Below are positions 35,160 through 45,301 of a stretch of 64,000 nucleotides of DNA, piece by piece. Source of the stretch: Enhydrobacter sp. (lineage in GTDB: Bacteria > Pseudomonadota > Alphaproteobacteria > Reyranellales > Reyranellaceae). Numbering within the stretch: the stretch's first letter is position 1; each line of letters starts with the position of its first letter. Both the position numbers and the translations under genes were made by a program. The notes beneath the pieces were generated by a model. That model was not told the origin of the DNA. It did no database searches and saw only the letters and a program-made list of their open reading frames with translations. The stretch covers positions 3,219,001 to 3,283,000 of the forward strand of contig NZ_CP126889.1 of assembly GCF_030246845.1 (NCBI RefSeq). The letters run 5' to 3'.

Positions 35160-35914
35160 TCAGGCCCTGTCCTGGCCGCCGAGATAGGCGTCGCGGATAC
35201 GCGGATCGGATCGCAGCTCGGCGGCCGGGCCGTCGAGCACGATCCGCCCGGTCTGCAGCACATAGGCGTGATGGGCGATCTCGAGCGCGAGGCTCGCGTT
35301 CTGCTCGACCATGAAGACCGTCGCGCCCTCGCGGTTGATCGCGGCGATCAGGTCGAGCACACGGTCGACCCAGAGCGGCGACAGGCCCATGGTGGGCTCG
35401 TCCATGCAGATGAGCTTCGGCCGGCCCATCAGCGCCCGCGCCATCGCGACCATCTGCTGCTCGCCGCCCGACAGCGTGCCGGCCCGCTGGCCCAGCCGCC
35501 CGGCGAGCTTGGGAAAGAGGTCGAGGATTCGATCGAGGTCCTGGCCGATGGCGCGTTCGTCTTTTCGGGCGAAGGCGCCCATCAGCAGGTTCTCGCGGAC
35601 CGTCATTTCGCCGAACAGACGGCGCGCTTCGGGCACCGATCCGATGCCCCGGCGCACGATCTGCGGTGTCGGCAGGCCGGTGATCGGCTCGCCGCCGAGG
35701 CGCACGATGCCGGAGGCAGGTTTCACCAGGCCCAGGATGATCTTCATCGTCGTCGACTTGCCGCTGGCATTGCCGCCCAGCAGGCAGACGATATGGCCGC
35801 GGCCGACGGTCAGGCCGAGGTCGAAATGGACCTGCACCGGGCCGTAGAACGTATTGATGCCTTCGAGCGTCAGCAGCGGCTCGACGGGCTTGGGCGCGAT
35901 GGCTGTGGCGGCGG

Positions 35915-35918
<4 letters not shown>
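35160..35918 (-). CDS. livF: Branched-chain amino acid-type ABC transporter ATP-binding protein (LivF-like)
   Basis: 252 residues. Walker A is GGNASGKST, the signature is LSGGEQQMVAMARAL and Walker B is KLICMDEPTMGLSP, followed by the switch His region. It resembles LivF, the second ATPase of branched-chain amino acid and amide importers. The ATG at 35918 overlaps the LivG stop. Last gene of the SBP-permease-LivG-LivF operon. Confidence 0.9.
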
Positions 35919-36783
<865 letters not shown>

Positions 36784-36787
<4 letters not shown>

Positions 36788-38607
36788 ACCGTCCCCAGCA
36801 GCCCTTGCGGGCGGAAGCGGATCAGGAGCAACAGCACCAGGCCGTAGATCAGCATGCGGTACTCGGCGGCAATGCGGAAAACCTCCGGCAGGCCGACCAG
36901 CAGCACCGAGCCCACGATCGCTCCCGCGACATTGCCCATGCCGCCCAAGATGACAATGGTGAGGGCCAGGATGGAAAGCTGGCTGTTGAAGGTCTCGTGG
37001 TTGATGTACGAGTAGAGGTGCGAGGTGATGCCGCCGCTGATGCCGGCGGCGAAGCTCCCGACGGCGAAGGCGAGTGCCTTGTAGCGGTCGAGGCCGATGC
37101 CATAGGAGCGCGCCGCGATGTCGTCGTCGCGGACGGCGCGCAAAACGCGGCCGAGATGCGAGCCGAGCAGCCGCAATTGCAGCGCCGCCAGCACGACCAG
37201 GACGGCGAGTGCGAACCAGTAGACCGACCGGTTGCTGTCGAGCTCGATGCCGAAGATGGAAAGCGGCGGAATGCCCGAGATGCCGATCGGCCCGCGCGTC
37301 AAGCCTTCCCAGTTGAGGATCACTAGCGACACGATCTCGCCGATCGCCAGCGTGGCGATCGAAAGATAGTGGCCGCGCAGGCGGAAGGACGGGAAAACGA
37401 GGGCCGTGCCGATCGCCGCCGCGATCAGGCCGGCGCAGAGCAGGGAAACGCCGACCGGCACTCCGAGATTGATCGACAGCAGCGCGGAGGCATAGCCGCC
37501 GATCGCCAGCAGTGCGGCGTGGCCCAGCGAGATGAGGCCGACCGTTCCGGCGATCAGCGTCAGGCTGAGGCCGAGCAGACCATAGAGCCAGGCGTTGGTA
37601 AGCGTCTGCAGGACGTAAGGATCGGGCAGCACGACCGGCAGCAGCGCCGCAGCCAGCGCGAGCGCGATCAGGACGCGATGGGGGACACGTACCGGCCTGC
37701 TCGGGGCGATAAAGGTGCCGGTCATCGGCTCGGGCGGCGTCTGTCGCCCCGAGGCGAACAGGCCGTTGGGCCGCAGCACCAGCACGGCGACCAGCAGGAT
37801 GAAGGCGAACAGATTGCGGTAGCTGGTGCCGAACAGGGCGATGCCGTAGCTCTCGACCAGCCCCAGCAGCAGGCTGCCGGCGATGGCGCCCGGCACGTTG
37901 CCGACGCCGCCCACCACCTGGGCGACGACGCCCTTCAGCGTCGCCTGGAAGCTCATCGAGGGATCGATGTAGTTGTAGTACATGCCGACCAGCAGCCCGC
38001 TCAGGGCGCCGAGGCCGGAGGCGATGGCGAAGACGGTACGGTTAATCGCGTCGACGTTGACGCCCATCTGCTGCGCGGCGTCGCGATCCTGCGCCGTGGC
38101 GCGCACCGCCCAGCCGAGCCTGGTGAAGCGCAGGAAGCTGTAGAGCAGGCCGGCGCTGGCGAGCCCGATGGCGGCGATCAGGATGTCGAGCGCACCGATC
38201 GTGCCCGAGCCGACCTGGAAGCGGCTCTGCAGGAGCTCGCTCGGCACGGCGCGCGGATCGGGCGAGAAGGTGAGCTGAACGAGCTGATCGAGCACGAAAC
38301 TGATGCCGATGGTCGCCAGGAGCGGCGCGATATGGGCGTAGCCCTGCAGCGGTCTCAGGCCGAACCGTTCGATGCCGAGGCCCAGCAGCGCGCCCACCGC
38401 CACGGCGATCAGGATGGTGAGCGGCAGCGGCGTGCCGAACTGCGTCACCGCCACGAAGCCCGCATAGGCGCCGACGACATAGACCGAGCCATGCGCGAAG
38501 TTGATCAGGCGGGCGACGCCGAAGATCAGGGCAAGCCCCACCGCCAGCAACGCATAGATGTTGCCGATGATGATGCCGTTCAGCGTGTAGTCGAACCAGG
38601 AGGACAC
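36784..38607 (-). CDS. livHM: Fused LivH-LivM permease of a branched-chain amino acid-type ABC transporter
   Basis: 607 residues from a GTG at 38607, 11 nt after the binding-protein stop. The N-terminal ~290 residues are a full LivH ([24 protein letters not shown] start, then the [28 protein letters not shown]-like loop and the VLRPNGLF end). A ~40-residue linker leads into a full LivM ([37 protein letters not shown], a [15 protein letters not shown] helix, and the [19 protein letters not shown] loop). The two are normally separate genes of about 290-320 codons. There is no stop or frameshift between them. The pair forms the membrane channel of the importer. Confidence 0.92.
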
Positions 38608-38617
38608 GGGACAGGCT

Positions 38618-39781
38618 TCAGCGGATGGCCGACCCGCCCTCATAGATCGCGAACCTGCCGTTCTTGACGACAAGGTCGACATTCATCGCGCCGCGGACCC
38701 GGCGCGTGTTGGGATCGAACGTCGCCTTGCCGAAGATGACGCTCGGCACGTCCTTCACTCTGGCGAGGCCGTCGTGGATCGCTTTGCGGTCGGTGCCCGA
38801 CTCGCGCATCACCTGCGCCATCAGGATCATGGTGTCGTAGGCATAGGCGTTGAAGGCGTCCGGCTCCTTGTCGTACCTGGCCTTGAACTTGGCGATGAAG
38901 GCGCGCACCTCCGGCCGCGGATCGTCCGGGAAATAACGCGACGCCGTGAAGATGCCCTCGACGGCGTCGCCGCCCAGCTCGATGAACTTGGGCGAATAGA
39001 CCGAGCTCGCCGCGACTGTCGGCAGCTTGACTCCGACCTGCTGGAGCTGGCGCGCGATCAGTGCCGCATCGGAGTAGTAGGAGATCAGCATCAGCCCGTC
39101 GGGCTTGGCGTCTCGCACCCGCACGATGGTGGAGCGGAAGTCCTTCTCGTCGGGCATGTAGCCTTCGGTGGCGACCACCTCCGCACCGTCCTCCTTGGCC
39201 GCCTTCACGAAGATGTCCTTGCTGGTGCGGCCCCAGTCGGTGTTGAGATGCAGCACCGCGATCCGCTTCAGGCCGAGCCGCTTCACGGCAAGCGCGGCGC
39301 TGAGCGGCTGCTCGTCGGCCTGGCTGACCGAGTTGCTCCACATGTAGTCGCCGCCCTTGGTGAAATCGGGGTGCGAGTTGGTGAAGCCGAACTGCACGAG
39401 CTTGGCGCGCTGGTAGATCGGCGATGCGGCCATCGAGGCCGGGCTCGAGAAGTCGCCCAGCTCGGCCACGATCCGCTTGTCGGCGACGAACTTCTGGGCG
39501 ACGGCGACCGACTGGCGAGGATCGCTCTGGCTGTCCTCGAAGATATAGGCCAGCGGCCGGCCGTCGATGCCACCCGACCCGTTGATCTCGTCGAGCGCGA
39601 GATCGAAGCCCTGCTTCCACTGGGCGCCGTACTGGGCGTTGGGCCCGGTGAGCGGCCCGCTGACGCCGAGATAGACGGGATCGCCCTTGGCCGGACCCGC
39701 TCGCGTGCCTGCGGGCGCGATGGCGAGGCCAGCGAGCGCGGCGGCGCCGGCCAACAGGTGACGACGGGGGAGGGTGAGCAT
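38618..39781 (-). CDS. Branched-chain amino acid-type ABC transporter substrate-binding protein
   Basis: 387 residues with an RR-x-L-L-A-G type leader ([20 protein letters not shown]) that could use Tat or Sec; cleavage probably after TRA. The mature protein is a type I periplasmic binding protein ([29 protein letters not shown], then [18 protein letters not shown] and [13 protein letters not shown]). Members bind amino acids, amides or aromatic acids, so leucine is not certain. First gene of the importer operon; divergent from two RraA-family genes, which hints that the imported compound is broken down by an aldol or decarboxylation step (inference). Confidence 0.88.
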   Translation of the reverse strand: MLTLPRRHLLAGAAALAGLAIAPAGTRAGPAKGDPVYLGVSGPLTGPNAQYGAQWKQGFDLALDEINGSGGIDGRPLAYIFEDSQSDPRQSVAVAQKFVADKRIVAELGDFSSPASMAASPIYQRAKLVQFGFTNSHPDFTKGGDYMWSNSVSQADEQPLSAALAVKRLGLKRIAVLHLNTDWGRTSKDIFVKAAKEDGAEVVATEGYMPDEKDFRSTIVRVRDAKPDGLMLISYYSDAALIARQLQQVGVKLPTVAASSVYSPKFIELGGDAVEGIFTASRYFPDDPRPEVRAFIAKFKARYDKEPDAFNAYAYDTMILMAQVMRESGTDRKAIHDGLARVKDVPSVIFGKATFDPNTRRVRGAMNVDLVVKNGRFAIYEGGSAIR

Positions 39782-40022
39782 GCAGGCCTCTCGGCAGGAC
39801 TTGGTGACGGACAGGAGGCCGCGAACCTGTCAGCGGCACCGGCGTGGGGAAAGAGAATGTTCGCGTCGAAAAGCAGCCGACCGCCACCACATCCTCTTCC
39901 GCCATGCCGCCGTGGCAGCAAGATCTGTGCAAAGACCATCGTCAACGATCGAGCTTTTCGCGCGCAAGCGGAAAAGCCTTGCGCTAGAAGGGATGGACGA
40001 AACCGATAGGGATACGCGCCTG

Positions 40023-40745
40023 ATGACCGATGATCTCTTTGCCGAGCTGCGCAAGATCGACACGCCCACCATCACCAACGTGGTGGCGACCTATCCGAAG
40101 AATCCGCTGTGCCTCGGCCTTTACAATCCCTGGACCGAGAACTGGTACACGGATACCTCCATCCGCTGCATCTACCCCGAGCTGGGCGCCACCATCGGCT
40201 ATGCCGTCACCTGCGTCTATGGCCTGCCCGACCCCAACTTCTCCGGCAGGCTGAGCTTCATGGATGTGGTCGACGCGCTCGACGCCATGAAGAAGCCGAC
40301 CGTTCTCGTGATCCAGCAGAAATGGCCGCCTGAGCTGCACAACAAGGCCGGGCTCGCCGGCGAGATGATGGTGAGCTCGATGATGGCCGTGGGCTGTGTC
40401 GGCCTCCTGTCCAACGGACCGTCGCGCGATGTCGATGCGATCCGCAAGCTCAGGTTCCAGCTCCTGCTGGGAGGCGTGACGGCCGGGCACGGCGAAATGG
40501 CCGTGCAGGCGGTCAACGTTCCCGTGTCGGTGGGCGGCATGGACGTGGCGCCGGGCGATCTCGTTCACATGGACGAGAACGGGGCGGTGAAGTTTCCCGT
40601 GCAGCATGCCGAGGCGGTGCTGAAGAATGCCCGCGCCATGCTCGACGACGAGGCGCGCCGCCTGGTGCAGATCCGCAAGGCCCGGACCGCCGCCGAGGTC
40701 CGCGCCGCCAATTCCGGCGGCGCCTATACGCAAAAGAAGGGGTAG
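40023..40745 (+). CDS. RraA/HMG-aldolase family protein, first of a pair
   Basis: 240 residues from the ATG at 40023; an ATG at 39993 would add ten residues. The RraA fold shows as LRKIDTPTITNVVA at the start, GEMMVSSMMAVGCVGLLSNGPSRD in the middle (the R-D pair that binds substrate and metal) and VSVGGMDVAPGDLVHMDENG near the end. Family members are 4-hydroxy-4-methyl-2-oxoglutarate aldolases/oxaloacetate decarboxylases or RNase E regulators. Catalytic members need a metal-binding Asp after the G-x-x-R-D loop, which is there. It is followed 5 nt later by a second family member of the same length but divergent sequence. Confidence 0.8.
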   Translation: MTDDLFAELRKIDTPTITNVVATYPKNPLCLGLYNPWTENWYTDTSIRCIYPELGATIGYAVTCVYGLPDPNFSGRLSFMDVVDALDAMKKPTVLVIQQKWPPELHNKAGLAGEMMVSSMMAVGCVGLLSNGPSRDVDAIRKLRFQLLLGGVTAGHGEMAVQAVNVPVSVGGMDVAPGDLVHMDENGAVKFPVQHAEAVLKNARAMLDDEARRLVQIRKARTAAEVRAANSGGAYTQKKG

Positions 40746-40750
40746 CAAAC

Positions 40751-41473
40751 ATGGCCGAGCTTTCCAGGGATCTCCGCGCGGCGCTGGCGCGGGTCGGCAC
40801 CTCGACCCTCACCGGCGTCCTGAACCGTCGCGGCTTGCGCAGCATGACCCTGTTCGATGTCTGGCCGCTCAGGCCCGAGCAGCCGGCCATGGTGGGTATC
40901 GCCTACACCATGCGTTTCATTCCGTCGCGCGAGGACATGGACGGCCCGACCTCGACCAACCGCTCCCGGATCCAGCCGCAGGCGATGGAGGAATGCCCGC
41001 CGGGCCACGTGCTGATGATCGATTCGCGGGGCGATTCGCGGGCGGCGTCCGCCGGCGACCTCTATGTCGGGCGGCTGAAGGCGCGCGGCGCGGCCGGCAT
41101 CGTCACCGACGGCGGCTTCCGCGACACCAACGGCATCTTCAAGACCGGATTGCCGGCCTACCACCGGAGGCCCTCGTCGCCGCCCAGCCCGATCGCCCAC
41201 CGCCCGGTCGACCTGCAGCTTCCGATCGCCTGTGGCGGCGTCGCCGTCTATCCCGGCGACATCGTCGTCGGCGATCGCGATGCGGTCCTCGTGATCCCGC
41301 CCGACATTGTCGAGGCGGTCGCCGAGGAGGCGGTGAAGAACTACGAGTACGAGGAATTCGCCGAGCTCGAGGTGGCGCGCGGCCGTTCGCTCAAGGGCCT
41401 GTTTCCGGTGGCAAGCGAGGAGGCCAAGCGCGACTACGAGGAATGGAAGAAGAAGGGCGGCAAGAAGAAGTAG
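40751..41473 (+). CDS. RraA/HMG-aldolase family protein, second of a pair
   Basis: 240 residues. It has VGTSTLTGVLNRRGLRSMTLF at the start, GDLYVGRLKARGAAGIVTDGGFRDTNGI (close to the family consensus) and IACGGVAVYPGDIVVGDRDAVLVIPP. The C-terminus has a Lys-rich tail (EEWKKKGGKKK). As a 4-hydroxy-4-methyl-2-oxoglutarate aldolase-type enzyme it would split a hydroxy-oxo-dicarboxylate to pyruvate or decarboxylate oxaloacetate. With its partner it may form a mixed ring; such proteins are trimers or hexamers (inference). Confidence 0.85.
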   Translation: MAELSRDLRAALARVGTSTLTGVLNRRGLRSMTLFDVWPLRPEQPAMVGIAYTMRFIPSREDMDGPTSTNRSRIQPQAMEECPPGHVLMIDSRGDSRAASAGDLYVGRLKARGAAGIVTDGGFRDTNGIFKTGLPAYHRRPSSPPSPIAHRPVDLQLPIACGGVAVYPGDIVVGDRDAVLVIPPDIVEAVAEEAVKNYEYEEFAELEVARGRSLKGLFPVASEEAKRDYEEWKKKGGKKK

Positions 41474-41482
41474 GCGAAGGCG

Positions 41483-42436
41483 TCAGACCTTCGCCATCAC
41501 CTCGCCGGTGAAGCGTTTCATTTCTTCCAGCATCGCCGCGACGCTATCGCCGCCGAAGCTGAGATCGATGGCGCCGACGCCGAGCGTCGCCAGCGCCCGG
41601 ATGTCGCCGGCGATGGCGGCAGCCGCACCGGAGAAAAGACGGCGCTCGCCGTCGCCAGCCTTGTCCGGCAGCGCCGCGCCGTAGCGCGGGAAACGGAAGG
41701 CAAGTCCGATCGACCGGGGATCGCGGCCCGCCTCGGCGGCGAGCCTGCGCAGCTTTTCGACGCCCGCCTGGAAGCGCGCCAGGCTGTCGAGCGGGAAGGC
41801 GGGATTGCTGCCGATGGGATACCAGGCATCGCCCAGCCGTGCGGTGCGGCGCAGTGCCGGTCCCGACTCGCCGCCCACCCAGATCGGGATGCCCGCCTTC
41901 TGCGCGGGCTTGGGCGCGAAGACGACGTTGTCGAAGCGCACGAACTCGCCGGAGAACTTCGGTCGCTCCTTGGTCCAGAGCTCGCGGAAAGCGGCCACGT
42001 ACTCGTCTGTGACCTTGCCGCGCCGGTCGAAATCGGGTGCATCGATCGCCTCGAATTCCTCCCGCATCCAGCCGGCGCCGATGCCGAGCGTCAGGCGTCC
42101 GCCCGACAGCACGTCGATGGTCGCGAGCTGCTTGGCCGCCAGCACGGCCGGTCGGTGGGGCACCACCATGACCGAGGTCACGAGCCTGAGCCTGGAGGTG
42201 CGGGCGGCGACAAAGGCGAGCTCGATCAACTGCTCGTTGCGCTCGCCATTGCCCGCGGTACTGAACTCGCCGCTCTCGCTGTAGGGATAGCGCGCCTCGA
42301 TGTCGGTCGGGATCACGACATGGTCGCTGAAGGTGGCGTAGTGATAGCCGAGGTCCTCGGCACCGGTCGCGAGCCGCGTCAGATTGTCGGCACTCGCGAG
42401 CGGGCCGGCGGTGGGCGCGCTGAATCCGATCTGCAT
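41483..42436 (-). CDS. LLM class flavin-dependent oxidoreductase
   Basis: 317 residues, ATG at 42436 with GAGGAGGAAA upstream. It belongs to the luciferase-like/F420 group: MQIGFSAPTAGPLASADNLTRLATGAEDLGYHYATFSDHVVIP at the N-terminus, then the SGGRLTLGIGAGWMREEFEA cofactor loop and PIWVGGESGPALRRTARLGDAWYP. The cofactor is FMN or F420. The substrate is unknown. It is followed upstream by an OsmC gene on the same strand, 10 nt away. Confidence 0.88.
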   Translation of the reverse strand: MQIGFSAPTAGPLASADNLTRLATGAEDLGYHYATFSDHVVIPTDIEARYPYSESGEFSTAGNGERNEQLIELAFVAARTSRLRLVTSVMVVPHRPAVLAAKQLATIDVLSGGRLTLGIGAGWMREEFEAIDAPDFDRRGKVTDEYVAAFRELWTKERPKFSGEFVRFDNVVFAPKPAQKAGIPIWVGGESGPALRRTARLGDAWYPIGSNPAFPLDSLARFQAGVEKLRRLAAEAGRDPRSIGLAFRFPRYGAALPDKAGDGERRLFSGAAAAIAGDIRALATLGVGAIDLSFGGDSVAAMLEEMKRFTGEVMAKV

Positions 42437-42446
42437 CGTTTCCTCC

Positions 42447-42833
42447 TCAGGCCAGCGAGGTGCGGATCTCGAGGCCGCGCTTCAAGGTAAGCGTGACCGG
42501 CGTGCGCTCGGCGATCTCGGCCATGCGCTTCCTTTGCTCCTCGTCCACCTTGCCTTCGATCCGCAGCCGGCGATCGATTCTCTGATTGTCGCCCTCGCGC
42601 ACGAAATGCACGTCGGCATGGACCGCCTCGACCGGCCAGTGCTTGCGCTCGGCATACATGCGCAGCGTGATCACCGTGCAGGCTCCCAGCGCCGAGGCCA
42701 GCAGGTCGTACGGCCCCGGGCCAGAGTCCTTGCCGCCCAGCGCGGGTCCTTCGTCGGCATTGAGCCGATGACGACCCGACGTGATGGTCGTTTCGTAGTT
42801 GGTCGTGCCGATGCTCGCCGTCGCGTGGGCCAT
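42447..42833 (-). CDS. OsmC family protein
   Basis: 128 residues from the ATG at 42833 with GGAGAGGA seven nt upstream. The first family Cys lies in GPGPYDLLASALGACTVITLRMYAERK and is the peroxidatic-type Cys in OsmC. I do not see the second Cys of classical OsmC/Ohr, since the later region reads KVDEEQRKRMAEIAERTPVTLTL. It may therefore act as a one-Cys hydroperoxide reductase or have another role. Probably co-transcribed with the LLM gene. Confidence 0.83.
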   Translation of the reverse strand: MAHATASIGTTNYETTITSGRHRLNADEGPALGGKDSGPGPYDLLASALGACTVITLRMYAERKHWPVEAVHADVHFVREGDNQRIDRRLRIEGKVDEEQRKRMAEIAERTPVTLTLKRGLEIRTSLA

Positions 42834-42927
42834 GCCGCGGTCCTCTCCGTCAGTTTGCCGCGGCGGCCAGTCTAGCGGCATCGGCCAAATCCCGCTTCCC
42901 GCTCGGGGGGGCTCTGGCGTGGTCGCC

Positions 42928-42975
42928 AAAAATATCGTATTATCAGCAAATTATTTGATATTCTTTTAGTTATTT
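42928..42975 (+). promoter_or_regulatory. AT-rich control region with a CAAAT-T-ATTTG palindrome
   Basis: This 48-nt stretch is mostly A+T in a GC-rich genome and lies just upstream of the 42987 gene. It contains the 11-nt palindrome CAAATTATTTG at 42947-42957 and the inverted pair AATATC (42931-42936) and GATATT (42957-42962). It probably holds the promoter and an operator. No regulator can be named. Confidence 0.5.
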
Positions 42976-42986
42976 CGGAGCTTTCC

Positions 42987-44483
42987 ATGGCCGTTGCTTC
43001 CGGCCTTTCCCTCTCCCCCGATATTCAGGCCAAGCCCACACGTCCCCTCTGGACGCCGTCCTGGCCGTTGCTGATGGGGCTTGCCGCGTTCGCCTGGCTC
43101 GCCGCCTGCAAGGGCGGGCCTCTGCTGGCCGATCCGGACACCCACTGGCATATCACCGTCGGCAACTGGATCCTGCAACACGGCACTGTTCCCCGGGTCG
43201 ACATCTATTCCTTCACCTTTGCCGGGCAGCCATGGATTGCCAAGGAATGGCTGTCCCAGGTGGTGCTTGCCGCAGCCTACGATCTCGGCGGCTGGGGTGG
43301 CGTGGTCGCCTTGGCTGCCGCCGCTATTGGGGTGACGTTCGCTCTGCTGCTGCGCCTGCTGCTGCGCGATCTGACAGCCTTTCCGGCCGTCCTGTTCACG
43401 GTCGCGGCTTTCGCGATGACGAGCGTGCACTTCCTGGCCCGCCCGCATGTGCTCGCCTTTCCGTTCATGCTGTGGTGGGTGGCGGGCCTGGTGCGCGCGG
43501 TGGAGGAGCGGCGCGCTCCGAAGCCGTTGCTGCTGGTCGCCATGCTGTTCTGGGCCAACCTTCATGGCGGCTTCACTCTGGGGCTGCTGCTGGCGGGCGC
43601 CATGGCACTCGATGCGCTGGTCGGCGCGAAGGACGGCGCCGAGCGGCGTGCTTTGCTCATCGCGTGGGCGAAGTTCGGTGTGGCGGCCGTCCTGGTGGCC
43701 TGCATGACGCCGTACGGGCCGGAATCGATGCTGGTCACGCTGCGCATCTTCGGCCTCGGCGACGCGCTGGCGACGATCTCGGAATGGAAGCCGCCCAACT
43801 TCCAGCAGCAGCCGATCCAGGAGCTCGTCCTGCTGATCGCGCTCTATCTCGTCCTGTCGCGGGGGTTGAAGCTGCCGTTGATCCGTCTGCTGATCGTGAT
43901 CGGTCTGGCGCACCTCTTCCTGCGCTATGTCCGCAATGTCGAGCTGCTGGCGATGCTGACCCCGCTCGTGATCGCGCCAGTGCTGGCACGGCAATGGCCG
44001 TCGCTGCGGCCGACCGCCAGCGCGACGGGTCGGCTGGCTGCGCTGGCGCGGCCGGCCGGTCATGGCGTCGTTGCCGTATGCCTCTCCCTGACCGCGCTGC
44101 TGGCCGTGGGGCTGACGCGGCCCGGGTTGGTGACCGCCTCGAAGGCGACGACACCATCGGCCGCGCTCGAGTTCGCGCGCGAAGCCGGTCTCAAGGGACA
44201 TGTGTTCAATCACTACGGCTATGGCGGATATCTGATCGAGTCCGGCGTCCCGACCTTCATCGATGGTCGCGGCGAACTGTTCGGCGGCGACTTCATCAAG
44301 CGCTATGTCGGCGCCGTGAACCTGCACGGCGATGTGTCGCTGGAAAGCATCCTCGATCAGTACAAGATCGAGTGGACCCTCCTCGCCAAGGACCTGCCCG
44401 CCAACAAGCTGCTGGCGCTTCTGCCCGGCTGGCGTCTGGCCTACAGCGACGATCAGGCGACGATCTACGTCCGCGACCGCTAG
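42987..44483 (+). CDS. Multi-spanning membrane protein, GT-C glycosyltransferase-like
   Basis: 498 residues; GGAG six nt upstream of the ATG. About nine hydrophobic segments. After the first, a conserved-looking loop reads ADPDTHWHITVGNWILQHGTVPRVDIYSFTFAGQPWIAKEWLSQV; the D-x-D-x-x-W-H pattern and its position after helix 1 resemble GT-C enzymes such as PMT/ArnT. The soluble C-terminal ~100 residues (EAGLKGHVFNHYGYGGYLIESGVPTFIDGRGELFG) form an alpha/beta domain that is typical of this uncharacterised family. It may transfer sugars from a lipid carrier. It shares the bases CTAG for its stop with the facing gene. Confidence 0.7.
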   Translation: MAVASGLSLSPDIQAKPTRPLWTPSWPLLMGLAAFAWLAACKGGPLLADPDTHWHITVGNWILQHGTVPRVDIYSFTFAGQPWIAKEWLSQVVLAAAYDLGGWGGVVALAAAAIGVTFALLLRLLLRDLTAFPAVLFTVAAFAMTSVHFLARPHVLAFPFMLWWVAGLVRAVEERRAPKPLLLVAMLFWANLHGGFTLGLLLAGAMALDALVGAKDGAERRALLIAWAKFGVAAVLVACMTPYGPESMLVTLRIFGLGDALATISEWKPPNFQQQPIQELVLLIALYLVLSRGLKLPLIRLLIVIGLAHLFLRYVRNVELLAMLTPLVIAPVLARQWPSLRPTASATGRLAALARPAGHGVVAVCLSLTALLAVGLTRPGLVTASKATTPSAALEFAREAGLKGHVFNHYGYGGYLIESGVPTFIDGRGELFGGDFIKRYVGAVNLHGDVSLESILDQYKIEWTLLAKDLPANKLLALLPGWRLAYSDDQATIYVRDR

Positions 44484-45196
44484 TCCCTCAGCAGGATCCA
44501 GGTGCAGTGGCCGAGGGCGCAAAGTCGGCCGCTCTCGGTATAGAGGGCGGTTCCTGAATAAAGCTTGCGGCCTTCGGCGCCGAGCTTCCAGCCGACCACC
44601 GCGCAGCGTTCGCCGACGCGCGGCGGGTCGATGATCCTGGCGGTCATGCGGCCGGTGAGCGCTGGCCGCCAGTCGTCCGGGTCCTGCACCGCCCATGCGC
44701 CGGGGCAGTCGAGCGTTCCCCAGACGAACTCCCGCCGGATCCGGCCGTCGCCGTCGGCATGGGCGGCGTGCGGCACGTAGCAGGAGAGCGACCGGCCGGT
44801 GTCGGGTCCCGATGTGCCGAGCACGCGCAGGCCGTCGCCGACGGCACGGCCGCGTCCGCAGACGATGCAATAGTGGAAGTCGCTGTCCTCGAAGCTGCCG
44901 CCGTCGTGCTCGCGCTGCATCACGTCGGTCCAGTCGCTCGGCGCGGGCGGCGGAGAGAGGTGATCGACGGAACCGGCACGCGCCTCGCAGATCAGCGTCT
45001 CGCCGTCGCGAAGCTGCAGACTGCCGTTCGACCTGTGCAACGCCAGCGGGCGTTCGAGGGGAATCGGTGCTCGAAAAGTGACCTCGACCGCGCTGTCGGG
45101 CGCAAAGCGCCGGGCAAGCAAGCCTCCGACATAGCCACCGTTTCCCGACAGGCGCGGCCCGTTGAAGCCGCGTTCGACAATCAGCGTTTCGTTCAC
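44480..45196 (-). CDS. Hotdog-fold thioesterase-like protein
   Basis: 238 residues from a GTG at 45196 (GGAGGG just upstream, short spacing). The N-terminal half is a hotdog-like domain (GPRLSGNGGYVGGLLARR, then VTFRAPIPLERPL) and the second half begins with a C-I-V-C-G motif (HYCIVCGRGRAVGDGLRV) as in PaaI-like thioesterases. It ends with AVVGWKLGAEGRKLYSGTALY, a second hotdog core strand set. Expected activity is hydrolysis of an acyl-CoA, substrate unknown. Divergent from the MFS transporter. Confidence 0.75.
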   Translation of the reverse strand: MNETLIVERGFNGPRLSGNGGYVGGLLARRFAPDSAVEVTFRAPIPLERPLALHRSNGSLQLRDGETLICEARAGSVDHLSPPPAPSDWTDVMQREHDGGSFEDSDFHYCIVCGRGRAVGDGLRVLGTSGPDTGRSLSCYVPHAAHADGDGRIRREFVWGTLDCPGAWAVQDPDDWRPALTGRMTARIIDPPRVGERCAVVGWKLGAEGRKLYSGTALYTESGRLCALGHCTWILLRD

Positions 45197-45301
45197 GATC
45201 CCTCCGCGGCGCGGAACGTGGCGCGCGCATGTCGCAATTGCAAGCCTGCCGGTCGGCAAAGCGCTTGCACGATGGCCGCCGCGTCGCCATGGCTGAAGAA
45301 G

